A stretch of DNA of 64,000 nucleotides from Triticum aestivum (taxonomy: Eukaryota; Streptophyta; Magnoliopsida; Poales; Poaceae): assembly GCF_018294505.1 (NCBI RefSeq), contig NC_057802.1, positions 555,485,716 to 555,549,715 of the forward strand. Reading direction: 5' to 3'. The notes beneath the pieces were generated by a model, which was given only the letters and a program-made list of their open reading frames with translations, was not told where the DNA came from and made no database searches. Below, one piece after another: positions 22,301-31,819 of this stretch (position 1 is the stretch's first letter; each line of letters starts with the position of its first letter). A program made the position numbers and the translations under genes.

Positions 22301-22940
22301 AGGGGGGGATTGATAATATATACAGTTTAGGAGAACTCTAACAGGGGATTTGAGGGAGTTGTGGGAACATATAAAAAAGGCCGGCAATTCGATGGTGTTA
22401 ACAGATGGAAAAGATACGGTGAAGTGGACTCTGACAAAGAAGGGGATTTACACAGTGAAATCCTTTTATAGACATCTGATAGAAAATGGGATCAAATACC
22501 TACACTTATATATGTGGAAGATCAAAATACCACCTAGAGTCAAGGTGTTCATGTGGTTAGCTCTTAGAAAAAGCATCCTCACTAAAGATAACTTGTTGCG
22601 CAGGGGCTGGAAAGGAGATGATAAATGTCCATTCTGTGGGAGAAAAGAAAACATCAATCATCTGTTTTTGACCTGTTCAATAGCTAGGCTTTTGTGGATT
22701 ATTTTGAAATGTGCTTTTAATCTCAAAGATATACCAGACGATTTGGATCTGGTAATGAGGGATTGGGCTAAAACTTTTGAAAAGGAGGAAAGGGGTTTAG
22801 TTTGGATAGGTATTTCAGCTATTTGTTGGACTATCTGGAAATTGAGAAACAGTGTTGTTTTTGATAATAACAGGGTAAATGATCCCTGTGTGCTTGTCAA
22901 CTTGTTACTTAAAAACTTACATGATTGGAATTTTTTGTAG
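19391..22940 (+). pseudogene. LINE ORF2: endonuclease and reverse transcriptase, inactivated
   Basis: The start is probably the ATG at 19391 (MRGIFWNMRGFGG), with a frame change near 19430. The endonuclease spans 19455-20090 (FLGLQETM, GGDFNII, SDHTPLFL). A single TAG at 20388-20390 interrupts the linker in frame. Reverse transcriptase follows: SPGPDGFTAEFY, PICLLNVCFKIITKVL, KIDFEKAYDKI, the active-site YADD at 21444-21455, and the LGLPVD thumb region. Frame changes occur near 21735 and 22340, and the zinc-binding zf-RVT domain (22510-22690, CPFCGRKENINHLFLTC) closes the protein at 22940. It would nick target DNA and copy the RNA into it. Catalytic motifs are present, but the frame is broken at least four times. 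Confidence 0.88.
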
Positions 22941-23470
22941 AAAAACCCCGTAAGAAATAAAATGATAGAGGCTGGACTAAAGCAGATTGGTGTAGTGGCT
23001 GAAGAAGTGTTTCGAGCAGCACATGGGTGGCGACTGGAGACTAGAAGGATCATGGGGTGAAAGCTTCAGAAGTCTCTCTGGACCGGTGACGCTGCGAAGA
23101 ACTCTACTGCTTCAAGCCCCCGCACTGTTTTTCTGCTTTTGTTTTGGTCCTTCGGAGAAGATGTGTGTATGAGACTGCTCTGTTATCGTTTCTTAGTTTC
23201 TGTTCTAAGGCTCTTAAAACCCTGTAACGCTGGTGCTGGGACCGGATTTGAGCCCAGGCCTTAGGTTTCCCCCTTGGGAAGTTCTGCACTGTTTTGAGGA
23301 CCTGTGGGCAGGGCAAGGGATGGCTTCCCTCCTACCTCAATACAGTGCTGACAGGGAACCAGGGGGGAGACAGCTTCGTTTCCTTGCTTTAATTTTCTGC
23401 TAGTTGTATGACTTGGTGATTTCTATTAATGGAAATCGGAGAGGGGAGCTCTCTTTTATCAAAAAAAAAA
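22941..23470 (+). other. LINE 3' untranslated region and poly-A tail
   Basis: No coding. It ends CTCTTTTATC followed by the A run at 23461-23472, which marks target-primed insertion. Confidence 0.8.
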
Positions 23471-23485
23471 AAGTGTGCGATATAT

Positions 23486-24030
23486 CTAGACAAGCTAGTG
23501 GCAACAACTTGGTTCAGATGCACGTCATTTTCATCTGGGTGTCTGACTGTTTCAGAGATCTCACAGTAGCTAGAGCGACATGCCATACCAATACGATGCG
23601 AGTGAGTGTAAATTCATCACTAATCTCACATGCCCAATTAATGAAGCTCATCACTCATGCCGTGCCTTATTAATGTTGAGGCTCCATGCGACAGACGGTC
23701 ACCGACCGAGTGTTTCATAGCACGTGCAATTACCATCTTCACCTCGATTGTTAGCTCCACCTTGCGTGCTTTTCTAGTCTGAAAGCAACTGAACGAATCA
23801 AAGGCCGAGTATTGACCGATGGTGTTGTGCCAATAGCGAAGCCATCTGTGATCGAGGTCTTCCTAGAAGCAAAAGAAGCTTCTCAATACATGCATTCCCT
23901 TGCCATGATGGACGTGTTACATACTTACAAACCAAGGATGCCTTCACCCAGTCAGAGATGCAGTAAGACCATATTTGTCGCACTTGAAATGTTGAAAGTG
24001 CCACAGAGGATATTATAGTGGCGATAAAGG
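23486..24030 (-). pseudogene. DUF4220/DUF594 gene, copy 1, middle fragment
   Basis: Minus-strand frames give IWSYCISDWVKASLVCKYV (24000-23930) and EISETVRHPDENDVHLNQVV (23560-23500), matching copy 2 residue by residue (IWSYCVSDWAKVSLVCKYV). The two stretches are in different frames with stops between, so it is dead even without the insertions. The right end meets LINE-like sequence at about 24030. DUF4220 proteins are plant membrane proteins of unknown function. Confidence 0.75.
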
Positions 24031-25181
24031 GTTTTTTCCTGCTTTATATTATAAAGCAACCGATGCATCCAACTTGCTGGCCGCAACACAAACAAACCCA
24101 AAAAGAAAAATAAGAGAAAGGAAGGAGAAACAAATGCTGGCACCAACAGATCAATGAAGCAAAGAATACCGGCTACCGCTGCACCCTCCAGAGAAGTTCC
24201 ACCGCATTCCTAGCACTCTGAAGCGTCACGTACAAAGCAACACCTTCAAGAAAGAATGCGACCGCGCCGCCGCTGTTGCTCGTACAACTCCTAGGGTTTT
24301 TCACGGTACGCGGAGGGCAGTGGGGAAGGGGTATACCAGACACCCTTCAGGAATGTCCGATGGGGCCCACAGGCGTCATCGCGTTAGTGCCGGACAAGCC
24401 GCCAGGGATTTCTCCCGACCCAAAACAACCACCACCACCCCCGGACGCTCCGTAGTGCATCACCCAACCTGCCACCCACTAGGCTGTGTCACCACGGTCA
24501 CCGAACCAACATCGTCATCTCACTGGAGTCGCCAACACGAGACCTGGAGGAAGGGAAAGGAGACAACGGCCACAGGAGCAACCACCACGCGACTAGTAGG
24601 AGGGGCAGCCTCCACCGCCCTCGCAGAGTCGGCCGGACGCGACGACAAGAACCTACCAGGCCCCGACGGCCCGGTCGGGCCCAAATGGGACCGGACAGTC
24701 CCTGCCACCACGCTGCAGCATGCCAGACGGCGAAGCCGCCACCGCTCGTAGACCGCCAACGCCTCGCCACCACCACCAGGGAGCAATGTCGCCGCACGCC
24801 GAGAGGCCCCAACCCAGATGGGGTCCAAAAGGGCCCAGATCTGGTCCGGGCGGGCGCCGCCAGCGCCACCACACCGTCCTGTGACCACTGGCCACGCTGC
24901 CGCGTCAAGGGCACTCGTCACCCATGGGATCGCCGCCGCCGAGCCACACTGCCGCCATTAGGGATCCCCCGTGCCCCGCGCAGGAGAAAAGCTGCCCCGC
25001 CGCCGCCAGCGCCGCACGGGCAGGGCCCGGTAGACCATGCTGACGACGGCAGGAGGGGTGTACGACGGGGAGGGAGGCTGGGGGAGCGGAGGGATCAGGG
25101 TCCGCCCGTCGCCTACGGGGGTGGGGGGGGAGGGGGAGGGGGTGAGCGAACAGGAGGGGAGGGGTCTACCTAATCACATGG
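24031..25181 (-). mobile_element. Probable internally deleted LINE inserted in DUF4220 copy 1
   Basis: At the left edge the minus strand reads ATAATATAAAGCAGGAAAA, close to a common Triticeae LINE 3' end (recalled). The right 0.9 kb is very GC-rich and leader-like. No reverse transcriptase lies between. It separates two pieces of the DUF4220 gene (GTWALP at 25182, SVALSTFQ near 24010). Target duplications were not found, so the class is tentative. Confidence 0.45.
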
Positions 25182-25466
25182 TCATGGAAGAGCCCATGTG
25201 CCCGCCGCTATACCGGCACTTGTGATGGCAAGCAAAAAGATACAACACGTTACCTCTCTGCCATACATAATGTAAGCATACTTGGTGAGGAAGTCGTACA
25301 GGAAACCAAGCTCTGCTTCAGTCACTTGGAATGCTCTTTCATAGCCTTGTTTTATTTGCATGAGCCCATCAAAAACAAGATCACGAGACTTGTCAAGCTT
25401 GGATTCAGGACAACTGTAGCCAAAGTATCGCCGAACCACTGTGTTTGATTGATCGCCCGTTCGTAG
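25182..25466 (-). pseudogene. DUF4220 gene, copy 1, N-terminal-side fragment
   Basis: Minus-strand frame VVRRYFGYSCPESKL, then ERAFQVTEAELGFLYDFLTK, then a hydrophobic helix (CCIFLLAITSAGIAAGTWA). This is typical of the centre of DUF4220, just before a membrane segment. The frame can be followed upstream into the left arm of the hairpin (GDQSNTVVRRYF), where homology ends. The first part of the gene is missing. Confidence 0.7.
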
Positions 25467-25501
25467 AGACCTATGAACGAGCGATCAATCAAACACAGTG
25501 G
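25436..25501. repeat. Near-perfect 66-bp hairpin at the broken end of DUF4220 copy 1
   Basis: The arms 25436-25456 and 25481-25501 are a perfect 21-bp inverted repeat (CCACTGTGTTTGATTGATCG...). The pairing continues inward for about 9 more bases with two mismatches, leaving a loop of four bases (25467-25470, AGAC). The left arm is gene sequence, the right arm its inverted copy. Confidence 0.9.
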
Positions 25502-25513
25502 GCGCTTTAACAA

Positions 25514-25696
25514 CGGTAATGCTACATCTACAGGAAATTACGGGGGAGATGGATTTACAGGGTGATGAGGCATTCTTTCATTGGTCAGCTTTGGGGGCAC
25601 GGGCCCACCCCTGAAACTCAGGGGGGCGGACGTTTGATTAGAAGAGAAGGGAGGTCCGTAACTCTCTGTTAATTACCCGTAGGTGTAGTATTATTG
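25514..25696. mobile_element. Mutator-type MITE
   Basis: 183 bp, ends CGGTAATGCTACATCTACAG and, as reverse complement, CAATAATACTACACCTACGG. A perfect 9-bp target duplication CTTTAACAA is at 25505-25513 and 25697-25705. The paralogous block at about 60690 has a single CTTAACAA with no insert, an independent empty site. Confidence 0.85.
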
Positions 25697-25705
25697 CTTT
25701 AACAA

Positions 25706-26230
25706 ACCACCAACTTGGCAGAAGAGAACTCGGCCACCTCAATTCTAGAAGTCAACACAAGTAATTTATTCGGAAGAGGAACACCAGACCTTGGTCAGAA
25801 GGGCTCTCACGCTAAAAATCTCAAGGCAGTGGTAGCTGGTGCATAACGAAACTGCTCCACACACGATAATTATGGAACGATCCTTGCACGACAAATCAAT
25901 CCAGCGGCTGTCAGCTCTTTACTCCTATGCGTGTATGGTGTTATCTTGGACATCGGGCATGAATCGTCTGGCATGTGTCGGGCGCATGGCAGCGTCGGGT
26001 ACATAATATATACATGGCCTGCCAAAGCATTGTTGATCTGACAATCTTCATGGATAAAGATGCATTCTGTCATGTTCATCTGCACAAGGCTTCCTTCTCT
26101 CAACCCTCCACAGAACAACATACTATGGCATCGTCCTCACCAAGACATATATTTACGAATAACATTAGCATTTGCTCAACCGTCATGGGAGCTGACAACT
26201 CACGGAGATACTAGCCTGTTTTTTCATGAA
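25706..26230. other. Conserved flanking block A, copy 2
   Basis: AAGTAATTTATTCGGAAGAGGAA and later pieces (ACCAAGACATATATTTACGA, near 26140) align with 60745-60770 and about 60885-60930. The first half of the block, seen in copies 1 and 3, is missing at the hairpin/MITE junction. No gene is called. Confidence 0.5.
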
Positions 26231-26378
26231 ATAGGCGCATTGCTTATTTTGCGGCGGTGACCGATTTTGTTATGAAAAAAGAACAGGCTAAAATTCAAAG
26301 AAAATATATGAACAAGCTTTACTGAGAGGGAACCAGTGACACACAGTAGAGCCGGGGACTATTACACAGCTACTGGGA

Positions 26379-26651
26379 TTATTCACGCCCTTGGGACCTT
26401 GTGCTCGGACCTTTCCGCGTCTTCACCCCGGCCCTCGTCAGGCTGCCGCTGCCCGCGGTCGTGCTCGGCTGCCGCTTCTGCCTCGAACTGGCGCGTCGCT
26501 GTGTGGGCGCGCTCAAGCGGGCGACCTGCATGCTTGGGACGCTCATGCGGGCGCTCATACGGGCGGTCTGCATGCATGCGCGTGGGCGTGGCAGCGTCGC
26601 CGGTGCGCTCATGGGGGCGGCGACCATGTACGCCGTCGGCGCGTACGTGTA
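26379..26651 (-). pseudogene. Former C-terminus of RING copy 2, beyond a premature stop
   Basis: In the same frame as RING copy 2, after its TAG, the sequence reads PTQRRASSRQKRQPS and ends SQGRE. Copy 1 ends PTQRRASSRQKRQPS ... SQGRA. The stop at 26652-26654 therefore removes about 90 residues that were once translated. Confidence 0.75.
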
Positions 26652-27239
26652 CTAGCTCTGCTGGCCCGTCAACGCGCGCATTCGCCTGCGCATCTTGAGC
26701 AGCTCGGCTCCCAGTTCTGCAAGCACGGGGTCGCCGATTTGTGCTGCTCCCGTTCGAAGAATCGCCCGCTGCTGGTTCTTGAGTATGGTCGCCGCCTCCT
26801 GAGGCGCGCCCCGCTCTGCCGCCGCCCTCGCCGCGGCCATGCACTCGCCTGGGTCTAGAGGCTGTGGCTGCGCGGGTAGCGCAGACGGCAGCTCGCGCCA
26901 CTGCGCCTTGCAGAGCGGCAGCGGGCACCTGTGGTGGCCGCGAGCGACACTGTCGGAAATGCAGCGGAAGTGGAACGTGTGGGAGCACTCCGCCGTGAAG
27001 ATGGCCTGCCCACCACCGGCGACCATGCTGCCCTGGCAGATGGCGCAAGGATTCATCTGCACGCGCACAAAGGAAACCACCGGAGGTAGATAGTCGTATA
27101 AAGCTAAAGATTTAAGCAAAACTAGTTAATCCATAATGCCCATCTATCAGTATTAAGGTAGAAAAATGGGAGAGTGAACTTGCGTCGTGTTGCAAAATTT
27201 AATGGAGAGTTTATTCACCTGGTGATCAGGGCTTCCCAT
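26652..27239 (-). CDS. WAV3-like RING-finger protein, copy 2, shortened
   Basis: Model: exon 1 coding 27239-27219 (MGSPDHQ), GT-AG intron 27218-27057, exon 2 27056-26652; 141 residues against 252 in copy 1. The RING (CAICQG, AECSHTFHFRC, then CKAQW) has a two-residue insertion in the last loop (CPLPLCKAQW), which alters the final C-x2-C spacing and may disturb zinc binding. The alanine-rich WAV3 tail (AAARAAAERG, LGAELLKMRRRM) follows and the protein stops at RALTGQQS. The linker between RING and tail is about 30 residues shorter than in copy 1, and the vWA domain is absent here too. It could be a short functional protein or a decaying gene. Confidence 0.55.
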
Positions 27240-27960
27240 CTCTGCAAGCCGACCTGAAAATGTCAGAATAAGTTAGCAACGAACAATGAGAGCCGAACTC
27301 CCATCGGAAAGGGGAAGAAGAACACGGTTTGTTAAATTAACCTGGTAGTTGCCACGTTACGTTTATGCTGAGTTGGTGACCACGACTCAAATGCCAAAAT
27401 ACTACTACTATTTTTTTTCTTTGGCGACTAAATAATACCACTAACCGAATTTCATAAACTTGATGAAAATGTCTGTACGTTCTCAACGGATTATACCATT
27501 GACTTTACCACGTTAAGGAGTACAGAAAGCAAGGATGGTCAATGAAACATTATTATTCTCGCAACAAGGTTACATAATTTCTTTGAAATGTGCTACGAAC
27601 ACTACATTGAAATTTTCCGAAGTTAAAATGTATTCTTTTTCGGAAAGGAGGTTGAACTTTCTGGCCTAAAAGACAAATGTATACGCCTTATATTTTAGGA
27701 CGGACAGCGATCTTTTTACACACACATGCACGGATGCACCACATACCATAGGGTACTGGAGTACCAGTATATGCGTACAACAGACAATAGTGTGTCAAAG
27801 AGTACAACAAGTAACCATCATCTTACAGCAAATCAGCAAGCACACTGACCGTCATTTATTACAATGCAACAATGATGATTATCACACAAATCGTGATGAC
27901 GTATAGATCGACTATATATGGCTCCTGGCCTTTAGAGAGCTTCATCTTGCTCTCCTCCAT
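27240..27960. other. Spacer between RING copy 2 and DUF4220 copy 2
   Basis: No coding is seen. The segment 27750-27870 (GCGTACAACAGA, CAAATCAGCAAGCACA) is similar to 13680-13730 and 63860-63960, so it is probably a 3' flank shared by genes of the cluster. Confidence 0.4.
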
Positions 27961-28940
27961 CTAGGGTATTGTGGCTGCAGCTGCAGTAGGCCGCTCCAGG
28001 ATGCCCGCGTGCATAAGTAAAGCCCAGACGTGTGTCACAAAATCGCCACTTTGTGCAAGTTCTATGTGACCACACACATTGCTAGATGGCGCAATATACA
28101 CCATCATCGCTGCCCAAAAATCTGCCTTCCCAGGTACAACACCCTTGGTCGACAATTTTGCATATATTGTACACCTACATTGTGTAGTTCTATAAACTTG
28201 TCATACTTTTCCCTTGGCAATACAAGATTTTGAAATTCTTCCTTTGCATCTGCAACCAGCTTATCGAGTATAAACTCCGACTCTACTGAACTGCCCGGAA
28301 GCAACCCTGGGGCAAAAGTGACCAAGTGCGCGCAATATTTGGACAAGCTAGTGGCAACAACTTGGTTTGGATGAACATCATTTTCATTTGGGCGTCTGAC
28401 TGTTTCAGAGATCTCAAAGTAAATAGTCGCAACATGCCATACCAATATGATGTGAGTGCCTGTAAATTCATCGCTAACTTGACATGCCCATCATAGTTCA
28501 TCATTCTTGTCATGCTTCATGAGTGCAGAAATTCCACTCGATAGATGACCGTTGATTGAGGTCTTGATAGTTCGTGCAACTGCCCTCTTCACCTCCATTG
28601 ACAATTCTATTGGCTTGCCTGCTTTTCTACTATGAAATTGCTGCACCAACCGATCCCGGTAGTTGGAGCAGAAGAAATCAAGGACCGAGTATTGACCAAT
28701 GTTGTTTCGCCAAGAGCGAAGCCATCTGTGTGGTCTTCCTGGAAGGAGAATAAGCTTCTCGATATGGGATTTCCCCTGCCATGATGGATTCATTACGTAC
28801 TTACAGACCAATGACACCTTTGCCCAGTCAGAGACACAGTAAGACCATATCTCTACCAACTGAAATATTGATAGTGAACCCAAGACTATCTTGGTGACCA
28901 TAACGTCTTGTTTGCTTGTTTCCACCATAAAATCATCAAA
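27961..28940 (-). pseudogene. DUF4220/DUF594 gene, copy 2, C-terminal half with a stop and a frameshift
   Basis: Minus-strand residues IWSYCVSDWAKVSLVCKYV, then VLDFFCSNYRDRLVQQF, then ILVWHVATIYFEISETVRR, then the DUF594 end WAAMMVYIAP and GDFVTHVWALLMHAGIL are diagnostic of grass DUF4220-DUF594 proteins, probable membrane proteins of unknown function. A single TGA at about 28489-28491 interrupts NDEL^WACQV in frame, and a frameshift near 28150 separates the last 60 residues. The stop is TAG near 27961. The N-terminal membrane half is missing: homology ends at about 28940, next to a Copia LTR fragment. Confidence 0.8.
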
Positions 28941-28980
28941 AATAGAAATATTTGCATCTAGAACACTAAGAGACAGTTTT

Positions 28981-29105
28981 TGAAGGAAATATGAGAGGCA
29001 ATAATAAAGTTGTTATTTATATTTCCTTATATCATGATAAATGTTTATTATTCATGCTAGAATTGTATTAACTGGAAACTTAGTACATGTGTGAACAATG
29101 AGAAT
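28981..29105 (+). repeat. Fragment of a Copia LTR (BARE/Angela/WIS type)
   Basis: GGAAATATGAGAGGCAATAA ... TGTATTAACTGGAAAC ... GTACATGTGTGAA aligns with the first 125 bp of the intact Copia LTR at 31820, with many mismatches. No partner LTR or target duplication was found. Confidence 0.75.
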
Positions 29106-29364
29106 GAGAAGCATAAATCCTTGAGATTGCAGATGGGAGGACTGCTAGAGGACGACAAGACACCAATATTGTCAGACCATATTTTCTCCAATGTCACTCC
29201 TCCTTCTCCCTAAATGGTTTTCCCCTCATGGATGAGAACCATATACTTGTATCCTTGCATGGTACGTGTGTTCTAGGATGTACTGAGTTGGTGCTCTAGC
29301 TTCATGTAGAGGGCAAGCCTTTTGATGCCATAAGACCGACATCTGCTGCATCCAGCAACCGAGT

Positions 29365-29721
29365 GGTACTCTCAGTGACGGATTATATGTCCTCCACAAC
29401 TTGCTGGAGTACAGACGGGATCAGCAGAACCGTCGCATGTCACCTAGATCCGGTGATGCCCATATTCTGCAATGGGCAAAGAACCTAGGAGATATCCCGG
29501 ATCATCGACTTCGAGCTGAGTTCCATCACATCTAGCGTGAACTTGCCCAAATCATCATGAAGGAGGTCGTCGAAAAAATAGGGATGTTCTACGAAGAAGG
29601 GCTAATGTCACGGGAAGACGTCCGAACACGCGTATCAACTCAGCGTCTCGACCTGAAGCCTTTCACTGCGCTTGAGGACTATCTCCCTGACTTGGATGGA
29701 TGGCACGACATGTTGGAGTGA
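29365..29721 (+). pseudogene. C-terminal part of a CACTA-encoded protein (possibly Ulp1/C48-like)
   Basis: The frame reads GLYVLHNLLEYRRDQ, AHILQWAKNLGDIPDHRLR, one in-frame TAG, then MFYEEGLMSREDVRTR and DYLPDLDGWHDMLE before TGA. I recall this end from the second large ORF of Triticeae CACTA elements, where a (C/S)GWYV-like core belongs to a Ulp1-type cysteine protease. Here the catalytic Cys would be Asp (SDGLYV), so it is inactive. The assignment to Ulp1 is tentative. Confidence 0.5.
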
Positions 29722-29992
29722 TTGACGATATATGACAATGTGTCCATTTAGTCCATACTTTCTCTATGACGAAACTTTGAGTTATGCACGACGAAGCTTT
29801 ATTTGTGATGTATTAAACCATCCTCCTCAACTAGCGGCGATCACTCTAGTTAGGGCGTTTTGGGTATGATGAACTTTTTTTATGCTTATGATATGTGGCT
29901 TCTTTTTTTGCCAAGTCTGTCTCTTTCTGTTGCTCAACTATATGTGTTGCATATTATTGACTCATGTGACAATGCAGGTACATAGATCATCA

Positions 29993-30170
29993 ATGGCGAA
30001 GAAATGCTACGCCAGGAATATACGACAAGTGGCCGGAGTGTGAGGCCCAGGTGTACCGGTTTTCGAGTGACCGCCAGAGAGGGTTCGATAGCAGATCCGA
30101 AGCGGAAAGTAGTTAGTTTAGGTTCACGCTAATGCAAGAGAGGGATACGAACCGCTGCTTCAAGAAGTAC
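29993..30170 (+). pseudogene. RNase H N-terminal (viroplasmin-type, hybrid-binding) domain fragment of the CACTA element
   Basis: ATG at 29993 (MAKKCYA), then after a frame change PGIYDKWPECEAQVYRFS and GFDSRSEAES. This matches the small fold that binds RNA:DNA hybrids and often occurs in plant CACTA proteins. A stop and the frame change inactivate it. Confidence 0.65.
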
Positions 30171-30413
30171 TACATTATGTATGATGAGACATGTCATGTA
30201 ACTTGTATAGCTATATCATGATTATGATGTGACGACATGATTTGTGTTGGATGATATGATCAGTCTATTATGTGTATAATATGATGAGCATATTGCCAGT
30301 TTATGATATGATTAGAATATTGTATAAAATCTGTAAAAAACATCGCAAATGCGTAGCAAAAAAAGATATGTGAAAATATAGTAGTAGCGCTCTTTAGTGC
30401 CGAACAAGAAAAC

Positions 30414-30418
30414 CCTAC
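30414..30418. repeat. Left target duplication of Gypsy copy 2
   Basis: CCTAC, identical to 55213-55217. Confidence 0.9.
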
Positions 30419-30898
30419 CGTCGGTGTCAAAACCGGCGGATCTCGGGTAGGGGGTCCCGAACTGTGCGTCTAAGGTCGATGGTAACAGGAGATAGGGAAC
30501 ACGATGTTTACCCAGGTTCGGCCCCTCTCTATGGAGGTAATACCCTACTTCCTGCTTGATTGATCTTGATGAATATGAGTATTACAAGAGTTGATCTATC
30601 ACGAGATCGTAATGGCTAAACCCTAGGAGTCTAGCTCTTATGACTATGGTAATGAATCTCTCCTCCTCCAGACTAAGTCCTCCGGTTTATATAGATGCCG
30701 GGAGGATCTAGGGTTACACAAGGTCGGTTACAAAGAAATGAATCTACATATTCGGTCGCCAAGCTTGCCTTCCACGCCAAGGAGAGTCCCATCCGGACAC
30801 GGGTGCAGTCTTCGGTCTTCGTATCTTTACAGCCCATCAGTCCGGCCCATGGCTAACAGGCCGGACGCCCGAGGACCCCTTAGTCCAGGACTCCCTCA
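30419..30898 (-). repeat. 3' LTR of Gypsy copy 2
   Basis: 480 bp. Its outermost base is C where the other two LTRs have T, so the terminal TG is lost (CGTCGGTG). It ends CTCCCTCA at 30898. Intact in other respects. Confidence 0.92.
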
Positions 30899-31325
30899 GT
30901 AGCCCCTGAACCTGGCCTCAATAACAAGGTATCCGGCGCGTAGGTCTGTCTTCGACATTGCAAGGCGGGTTCCACCTTCCGAACTCCAAGATAGTCCTCA
31001 GACGTATTGAACGTATCCGGACCTATAACATACACACCACACACAACGCAGAGAGAATTTAATTTTACACGAGTCCAATCCGCTGACAACTTTCTGTAAC
31101 ATGACATCACATCTGTCCGGTCATAATTTGAAACTGTTTTTCGTCTGCCGCTCCACGTTTCGAGACGCGGTTGCCATTGGCACGTCTTTTCAAAGCAGAG
31201 ATCGTGTCCCCTTATTACGGGATTCTCATCAATATGGGCGTGGGTAACCCCACTGTACCATTTACACAGTCCTTGGGAATAGGAGAGTTTTGAGGCGAGT
31301 GGGGAGGCGTTCAATATTCACTGCC

Positions 31326-31334
31326 TTTATAAGG
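31326..31334 (+). promoter_or_regulatory. TATA box of the plus-strand gene in Gypsy copy 2
   Basis: TTTATAAGG, 112 bases before the ATG at 31446, in the same position as in copy 1. Confidence 0.5.
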
Positions 31335-31445
31335 GGATAAGGATTCCCCCTTCTTCTCCCACGCCTTCTTTCTCCTCCGCCCTTCCAATCTTGAGCTCCA
31401 GCGCCCAAGATCTCTTCTTCTTCCCACTCAAGCTAGCACTCAACC

Positions 31446-31819
31446 ATGTCCGGATCCGGAGGTCAAGGCAAGTGGATGGTCTCCTCCGTCAAGGAGAAGG
31501 ACATTACTAAGCTTCGGGCGGCCGGGTACTTGGCGAAGGAAATCGCCCACCGTCTGCCGGCCCACGGACAAGTCGTCCCTACGCCGAAGCCTAACGGGAG
31601 GGTGGTATTCATCCCTCATTTCTTCCGCGGGCTAGGGTTTCCACTCCACCCTTTCGTCCGTGGGCTGATGTACTATTACGGGATAGACTTCCATGATTTG
31701 TCCCCGAACTCCTTCCTCAACATCTCGGCGTTCATCGTCGTGTGTGAGGCCTTCCTCCGCATCCAACCCCACTTCGGGCTGTGGCTCAAAGTCTTCAACG
31801 TGAAGCCGAAGGTGGTGGA
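31446..31819 (+). pseudogene. Plus-strand gene of Gypsy copy 2, first part, cut by the Copia element
   Basis: MSGSGGQGKWMVSSVKEKD to NVKPKVV, about 124 residues. It aligns with residues 1-123 of copy 1 at roughly 80 percent identity by eye, which shows the frame was under constraint or is young. The Copia element interrupts it after GTGGA, and the frame resumes at 40421. Confidence 0.75.
31815..31819. repeat. Left target duplication of the Copia element
   Basis: GTGGA, identical to 40416-40420. Confidence 0.9.

Larger units (their letters stand above)
15002..23470 (+). mobile_element. Full-length L1-type LINE inserted in the DUF4220 gene
   Basis: 8469 bp, flanked by a 13-15 bp target duplication and ending in about 10 A. 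In order it carries a GC-rich leader with two open frames (15470-16653), a TATA-containing segment, a gag-like ORF1 with zinc knuckles and an ORF2 with AP-type endonuclease, reverse transcriptase and zf-RVT domains. No RNase H domain follows. Frameshifts and stops mean this copy cannot move on its own. It stands in the opposite direction to the host gene. Confidence 0.92.
29106..30413 (+). mobile_element. CACTA transposon remnant, left part
   Basis: Carries decayed coding ends (29365-29721 and about 29993-30170), then an AT-rich 3' region, then the first subterminal repeats (AGTAGTAGCGC at about 30380). The element continues after Gypsy copy 2 at 55218 and ends at 55393. Its 5' end was not found, so it is truncated. 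Confidence 0.6.

Noticed and set aside
24320..25173. GC-rich frames on both strands
   Set aside because: Lie in the probable LINE leader; frames conflict and no domain is recognisable.
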